Below are positions 59,802 to 64,000 of a DNA stretch of 64,000 nt, piece after piece. The stretch lies in assembly GCF_007109405.1 (NCBI RefSeq), contig NZ_VJOY01000017.1:1-64000 (forward strand), read 5' to 3'. Source of the DNA: Pseudomonas mangiferae (GTDB lineage: Bacteria > Pseudomonadota > Gammaproteobacteria > Pseudomonadales > Pseudomonadaceae). The position numbers and the translations under genes were made by a program. The first letter of the stretch is position 1. Every line of letters begins with the position of its first letter. The notes under the pieces are model-generated. The model was not told the DNA's origin, ran no database searches, and saw only the letters and a list, made by a program, of their open reading frames with translations.

Positions 59802-60587
59802 ATGAAAACCACGCAATACGTGGCTCGCCAGCCCGACGAGAACGGCTTCATCGACTACCCGGAAACCGAGCACCGGGTCTGGAACACCCTTATCACCCGG
59901 CAGATGAAAGTCATCGAGGGCCGCGCCTGCCAGGAGTACCTGGATGGCGTCGAGCAGCTTGGCCTGCCCCATGACCGCATCCCCCAGCTGGACGAAGTCA
60001 ACCGCGTGCTGCAGGCCACCACCGGCTGGCGCGTCGCCCGGGTACCGGCGCTGATCCCCTTCCAGACCTTCTTCGAATTGCTGGCCAGCCAGCAATTCCC
60101 GGTGGCCACCTTCATCCGGACCCCGGAAGAACTGGACTACCTCCAGGAACCGGACATCTTCCACGAAATCTTCGGCCACTGCCCCCTGCTCACCAACCGC
60201 TGGTTCGCCGAGTTCACCCACACCTACGGCAAGCTGGGCCTGCAGGCCACCAAGGAAGAGCGGGTGTACCTGGCGCGGCTGTACTGGATGACCATCGAGT
60301 TCGGCCTGGTGGAAACCGCCCAGGGCCAGCGCATCTACGGCGGCGGCATCCTCTCCTCGCCCAAGGAAACGGTCTACAGCCTGTCCGACGAGCCGGTGCA
60401 CCAGGCATTCGACCCGCTGGAGGCGATGCGCACGCCGTATCGCATCGATATCCTGCAGCCGATCTACTTCGTGCTGCCGGAACTCAAGCGCCTGTTCGAA
60501 CTGGCCCACGAAGACATCATGGCGCTGGTGCGCCAGGCCATGCAGCTCGGCCTGCACGCCCCGCGTTTTCCGCCCAAGGCGGCCTGA
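59802..60587 (+). CDS. phhA: Phenylalanine 4-monooxygenase PhhA
   Basis: Non-haem iron, pterin-dependent hydroxylation of phenylalanine to tyrosine. The 261-residue protein has iron ligands His121 and His126 in [13 protein letters not shown] and Glu166 in [16 protein letters not shown] is well placed before the ATG. It is the first gene of phhABC; an in-frame upstream start would add residues not seen in the family. Confidence 0.97.
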   Translation: MKTTQYVARQPDENGFIDYPETEHRVWNTLITRQMKVIEGRACQEYLDGVEQLGLPHDRIPQLDEVNRVLQATTGWRVARVPALIPFQTFFELLASQQFPVATFIRTPEELDYLQEPDIFHEIFGHCPLLTNRWFAEFTHTYGKLGLQATKEERVYLARLYWMTIEFGLVETAQGQRIYGGGILSSPKETVYSLSDEPVHQAFDPLEAMRTPYRIDILQPIYFVLPELKRLFELAHEDIMALVRQAMQLGLHAPRFPPKAA

Positions 60588-60666
60588 CCGCCCCGTTCCC
60601 GTCCCCGCCCTCCGGGCGGGGTCCGTCATGGGGCGTCGATGCGCCCCGCCCGAATCAGGAGTCCCC

Positions 60667-61023
60667 ATGTCCGCCCTCAACCAAGCCCACTGCGAAGCCT
60701 GCCGCGCCGACGCGCCGAAGATCTCCGACGAAGAACTGGCGGTGCTGATCAAGCAGATCCCGGATTGGAACATCGAAGTCCGCGACGGCATCATGCAGCT
60801 GGAGCGGGTCTACGCCTTCAAGAACTTCAAGCACGCCCTGGCCTTCACCAACGCGGTGGGCGCCATCGCCGAGGACGAGGGCCACCACCCGGGCCTGCTC
60901 ACCGAGTGGGGCAAGGTCACCGTCACCTGGTGGAGCCACTCCATCAAGGGCCTGCACCGCAACGACCTGATCATGGCCGCCCGTACTGACGAGGTCGCCG
61001 CCACCGCCGAGGGCCGCAAATGA
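60667..61023 (+). CDS. phhB: Pterin-4a-carbinolamine dehydratase PhhB
   Basis: Recycles the oxidised pterin cofactor of PhhA. The 118-residue protein has the family motif [28 protein letters not shown] with the active-site His pair. GGAG lies 8 bases before the ATG. Its stop overlaps the phhC start (ATGA). Confidence 0.96.
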   Translation: MSALNQAHCEACRADAPKISDEELAVLIKQIPDWNIEVRDGIMQLERVYAFKNFKHALAFTNAVGAIAEDEGHHPGLLTEWGKVTVTWWSHSIKGLHRNDLIMAARTDEVAATAEGRK

Positions 61024-62219
61024 GCCGGCATTTCGGCGGCGTCGCCCGGATTCCCGGCGACCCGATCCTCGGCCTGATGGACGCCTTCCGGGTCGACCCC
61101 AACCCGGTCAAGATCGACCTGGGCGTGGGGGTCTACAAGGATTCCCAGGGCCTCACGCCGATCCCCCGTGCGGTGAAGGAAGCCGAACGCCTGCTGCTGC
61201 AGCGGGAGACCACCAAGACCTACACCGGCGGCCATGGTGACCCGTTGTTCGGCGAGCGCCTGCTGGCCCTGGTGTTCGGCGAGGATGCCGCGCTGCTGGG
61301 GGCCGGCCTCGCCGGCGCGACCCAGACCCCGGGCGGCACCGGTGCCCTGCGCCTGGCGGGCGAGTTCATCGCTCGCAGCCTGCCGGGCCGCGGCATCTGG
61401 CTCAGCGACCCCACCTGGCCGATCCACGAGACCCTGTTCGCCGCCGTCGGCCTGCAGGTGAACCATTACCCCTACGTGGATGGCGACAACCGCCTGGACG
61501 TGGACGCCATGCTGGCGGCCCTGGAGCGGATTCCCCACGGCGACGTGGTGCTGCTGCACGCCTGCTGTCACAACCCCACCGGCTTCGACCTGGGCCAGGA
61601 CGACTGGCGCCGGGTGCTGGAGGTGGTGCGCGCCCGGGAGCTGCTGCCGCTGCTGGACTTCGCCTACCAGGGCTTCGGCGACGGGCTGGAGGACGATGCC
61701 TGGGCGGTGCGGCTGTTCGCCGAGGCGCTGCCGGAACTGCTGGTCACCAGCTCCTGCTCGAAGAACTTCGGCCTCTACCGCGAGCGCACCGGCGCGTTGC
61801 TGGTCCGTTGCGACGACCCGGAGCGGCTGCAGGACGTCCGCAGCCAGCTGGCGTTCCTGGCCCGCAACCTGTGGTCGACGCCGCCGGCCCATGGCGCCGC
61901 GGTGGTGGCGACGATCCTCTCCGACGCGGCCCTGCGCGGCCTGTGGGTCGAGGAACTGGACGGCATGCGCCGCCGCGTCGCGGCCCTGCGGAGCGGGCTG
62001 GTGGAAGCGTTGCAGCCCTTCGGCCTGGCCGAGCGCTTCGCCCACGTGGGCCGGCAGCGCGGGATGTTCTCCTACACCGGGATGAGCGCCGAGCAGGTGG
62101 CGCGCCTGCGCCAGGACCACAGCGTGTACATGGTGAGCAGCGGCCGCGCCAACGTCGCCGGCCTGGACGAAGCCCGCCTGGGCGACCTGGCCCAGGCCAT
62201 CGCCAGGGTCTGCGCCTGA
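61020..62219 (+). CDS. phhC: Aromatic amino acid aminotransferase PhhC
   Basis: Transaminates tyrosine or phenylalanine to the keto acid. The 399-residue class I enzyme has [29 protein letters not shown] (Asn for cofactor contact), and the PLP lysine in [17 protein letters not shown] (about residue 248). The 4-base overlap with phhB implies coupled translation. A strong terminator follows. Confidence 0.95.
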   Translation: MSRHFGGVARIPGDPILGLMDAFRVDPNPVKIDLGVGVYKDSQGLTPIPRAVKEAERLLLQRETTKTYTGGHGDPLFGERLLALVFGEDAALLGAGLAGATQTPGGTGALRLAGEFIARSLPGRGIWLSDPTWPIHETLFAAVGLQVNHYPYVDGDNRLDVDAMLAALERIPHGDVVLLHACCHNPTGFDLGQDDWRRVLEVVRARELLPLLDFAYQGFGDGLEDDAWAVRLFAEALPELLVTSSCSKNFGLYRERTGALLVRCDDPERLQDVRSQLAFLARNLWSTPPAHGAAVVATILSDAALRGLWVEELDGMRRRVAALRSGLVEALQPFGLAERFAHVGRQRGMFSYTGMSAEQVARLRQDHSVYMVSSGRANVAGLDEARLGDLAQAIARVCA

Positions 62220-62241
62220 CCCGTTGACGAACCCTCCTTCG

Positions 62242-62266
62242 CCGGCCCTCGAGGCCGGTTTTTTTT
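62242..62266 (+). terminator. Terminator of phhABC
   Basis: CCGGCC-CTCGA-GGCCGG followed by eight T. Confidence 0.93.
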
Positions 62267-62483
62267 GCGCAAGATTCGGCGTTCGGGCGCAACCGAGCAA
62301 AAACAGAGCGACCGTGGGCAGGCCTCGACAAGACGCCGCGTTCACCTGGAGACGATGCATGCATGCGTATTTCCAGAACGTCGCCGGCGTGGCTGGCTAG
62401 AAAGAAAACGAAGCGACGAACGATGGACGAGCGATCCGAAGCGCGTCCTGAAGCCTCTTCGCCGGTGCCATATCGACGGAGAC

Positions 62484-62897
62484 CTAGAACTCCACCTTGC
62501 CGCGGGCAGCCTTGATCGCCCCGCGGTGGGCCTTGCCTTCCAGGCGGCGGCGCTTGGAGCCCTGGGTGGGTCGCGTCGGTCGCCGCGGCGCCTCGACCCG
62601 CACCGCCTCCTGGATCAACGCCACCAGCCGTTCCAGGGCATCGGCGCGGTTCTGCTCCTGGGTCCGGTGGCGCTGGGCCTTGATCACCACGATGCCTTCG
62701 CGGGTCACCCGGCTGTCCTTCAGCGCCAGTAATCGCTCCTTGTGGAACGCCGGCAGGGACGAGGCGCGGATGTCGAAACGCAGGTGCAGAGCGCTGGAGA
62801 CCTTGTTAACGTTCTGCCCGCCGGCGCCCTGGGCGCGGATGGCGGTCAGTTCGACCTCTTCGTCGGGGATCTGGACGCTGGGGGAGATGACGAGCAT
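62484..62897 (-). CDS. arfB: Peptidyl-tRNA hydrolase ArfB (ribosome rescue)
   Basis: Releases stalled peptides from ribosomes lacking a stop codon. The 137-residue protein has the catalytic GGQ at residues 26-28 in [15 protein letters not shown]. The C-terminal tail is strongly basic ([26 protein letters not shown]) and enters the mRNA channel. It is shorter than release factors, as expected. Confidence 0.95.
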   Translation of the reverse strand: MLVISPSVQIPDEEVELTAIRAQGAGGQNVNKVSSALHLRFDIRASSLPAFHKERLLALKDSRVTREGIVVIKAQRHRTQEQNRADALERLVALIQEAVRVEAPRRPTRPTQGSKRRRLEGKAHRGAIKAARGKVEF

Positions 62898-62988
62898 GGC
62901 GGATTACCGGAACGGGCCGGCAGGATAACCGCGGAGGCGGCCCCTGACGACCCGTGGAAACGCGGCGCCCGGAGGCGCCGCGGATCGC

Positions 62989-63705
62989 TCAGCGACGGAT
63001 GAGGATTTCCACCCGACGGTTCTGGGCACGACCGTCCTCGCTGCCGTTGTCGGCCACCGGCTTGCGCTCGCCGGCGCCGCTGACGCTGGCGATGCTGCCT
63101 TTCGGGATGCCGCTGGAGATCAGATAGTCCGCCACCGACAGGGCGCGACGCTCCGACAGTTTCTGGTTGTAGGCATCGCTGCCGACGCTGTCGGTGTGAC
63201 CGGTGATGGTCATGCGCGCTTCCGGCGCTTCGTTGCGCAGGCGGCCCGCCACTTCGTCCAGCTTGGTGCGGTCCTGGGGCGCCAGCTTGGCGGAGTCGAA
63301 ACCGAACAGCAGGTCGTGGACGACGATGGTCTCTTCCTTCATCACCACCGGCTGCACCGGCTCGGGCGCGGACACCGGCTCCGGAGCGGGCGGCGGCGCC
63401 AGCGGGCAACCGGTCGCGTCGACCTGGGTGTGGGGCGGGGTGTCCGGGCACTTGTCGCGGCTGTCCGGCACGCCGTCGCCGTCGGAGTCGCCATCGCCGT
63501 GGACCCAGCAGTACGCCGCCGCCATGGCGCCGCCGTACAGCGCGCCGCCGCCGGCCCAGGCCGTGCTCTCGATGGCGCCCAGCGCCGCACCGCCGGCGCC
63601 CCCCACGGCCGCACAGGTGGGCCAGTCGCTCTTCTGCAGACCGGCGCAGCCGGTCAGGAAACCAGTCATCAACACCAGCGGTACTGCGTTTCGCAACATG
63701 TTCAT
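62989..63705 (-). CDS. OmpA-family lipoprotein with thrombospondin-3-like calcium repeat
   Basis: The 238-residue outer-membrane-associated protein has a lipobox LTGC with lipidated Cys20. A glycine-rich hydrophobic stretch follows (about residues 30-65, GGAGGAALGAIES). Next come an acidic DSDGDGVPDSRDKCPDTP repeat and a Pro-rich linker. The peptidoglycan-binding OmpA domain carries ITGHTDSVGSDAYNQKLSERRA near residue 185. GGAG precedes the chosen ATG at 63705 by 8 bases; the upstream open frame lacks a signal sequence. Confidence 0.88.
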   Translation of the reverse strand: MNMLRNAVPLVLMTGFLTGCAGLQKSDWPTCAAVGGAGGAALGAIESTAWAGGGALYGGAMAAAYCWVHGDGDSDGDGVPDSRDKCPDTPPHTQVDATGCPLAPPPAPEPVSAPEPVQPVVMKEETIVVHDLLFGFDSAKLAPQDRTKLDEVAGRLRNEAPEARMTITGHTDSVGSDAYNQKLSERRALSVADYLISSGIPKGSIASVSGAGERKPVADNGSEDGRAQNRRVEILIRR

Positions 63706-63968
63706 TGTTGGAGTCTCCTTGGTAGGATCGGCGGCGCGGCCCCCGGCGCGGCAGGACGACTCCGGCGTGCGGCGCCCGGGCCGGGGCAGGTTCCCCCGCG
63801 TCCGCCACCGCACCACCGACTCCCGGTCGTCCATACTTGCGCCATCGGCCCCGTACCGACACGGTAATCGGCTCCGGAAGAGCCGAGCTGCCGCCAGGCG
63901 CAGGCTGACTGGCCCTGTGCCATATGGGGTCGAGAAATTAGTCCGCGGGTTTTACATCGAGGTTCAAG

Positions 63969-64000
63969 ATGATTGACAGCTTCTCGCCCCGCACGCCCCA
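63969..64000 (+). CDS. Possible start of a gene running off the window
   Basis: ATG at 63969 preceded by GAGG at 6 bases opens the frame MIDSFSPRTP to the window edge. It is too short to identify. The preceding 263 bases to the lipoprotein start are non-coding and would hold both divergent promoters. Confidence 0.4.
   Translation, partial: MIDSFSPRTP

Overview
The window is a 64-kb chromosomal segment of a high-GC Pseudomonas, probably from the P. aeruginosa / P. resinovorans / P. putida side of the genus. The evidence is gene content and order: fadD2-fadD1 beside phaJ1, cheR-cheV//flgA-flgM-flgN-flgZ, amrZ-mgtE-tRNA-rsmA-lysC-alaS, the aru/ast operon with argR-aotPOMQJ and acsA, a urate-to-glyoxylate cluster, and phhR//phhABC. 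Species cannot be fixed from this sequence alone. Nearly all of it is core or soft-core genome. I see no prophage, insertion sequence, CRISPR array or integrase.

Layout. 1-514: tandem 150-bp hairpin repeats. 0.5-5.8 kb: two tandem acyl-CoA ligases, an alpha/beta hydrolase and the (R)-enoyl-CoA hydratase PhaJ1 (fatty acid uptake and PHA precursor supply). 5.9-10.3 kb: chemotaxis methyltransferase CheR, CheV, and the flagellar genes flgA (sigma-54 promoter), flgM (sigma-28 promoter), flgN and the PilZ protein flgZ. 10.3-13.1 kb: an MFS transporter and a gamma-glutamyl-polyamine-synthetase-like enzyme. 13.2-16.2 kb: cadmium/zinc regulator cadR and exporter cadA, then tRNA-Arg(CCU). 16.4-18.3 kb: leucine dehydrogenase and a divergent Lrp-type regulator. 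18.3-19.8 kb: an AT-richer stretch with two unknown small membrane-protein genes behind a good sigma-54 promoter, then amrZ. 19.8-28.1 kb: mgtE, a DUF4124 protein, three tRNAs, rsmA, lysC, alaS and ltaE. 28.2-41.7 kb: the arginine succinyltransferase operon, argR and the arginine/ornithine ABC transporter. 42.5-44.5 kb: acetyl-CoA synthetase. 44.8-56.3 kb: purine catabolism (GntR regulator, three NCS2 permeases, a LysE exporter, HIU hydrolase, allantoinase, OHCU decarboxylase, allantoicase, ureidoglycolate lyase, cytochrome-linked urate oxidase PuuD). 56.3-62.2 kb: three small conserved genes, then phhR and phhABC for phenylalanine hydroxylation. 62.5-64 kb: arfB, an OmpA-like lipoprotein and the possible start of another gene.

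Regulation is unusually readable. The purine cluster carries six copies of a TTGTAYACAA-like palindrome, each in front of a transcription unit and one in front of the GntR gene itself. The aru and aot promoters carry TGTCGC-N8-AA boxes expected for ArgR. The phhR-phhA gap carries two PhhR/TyrR-type boxes. The most novel-looking signal is on the minus strand just downstream of phhR. A promoter there shares a 17-bp element (one mismatch) with the acsA promoter, with the same 20-nt distance to a TAMAAA -10 box. It points at an approximately 85-nt structured transcript ending in a strong intrinsic terminator, which suggests an undescribed small RNA co-regulated with acetate activation.

Coordinates of start codons were refined by Shine-Dalgarno position and family N-termini. 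Functional names rest on recognised family sequence and motifs, not on database searches.
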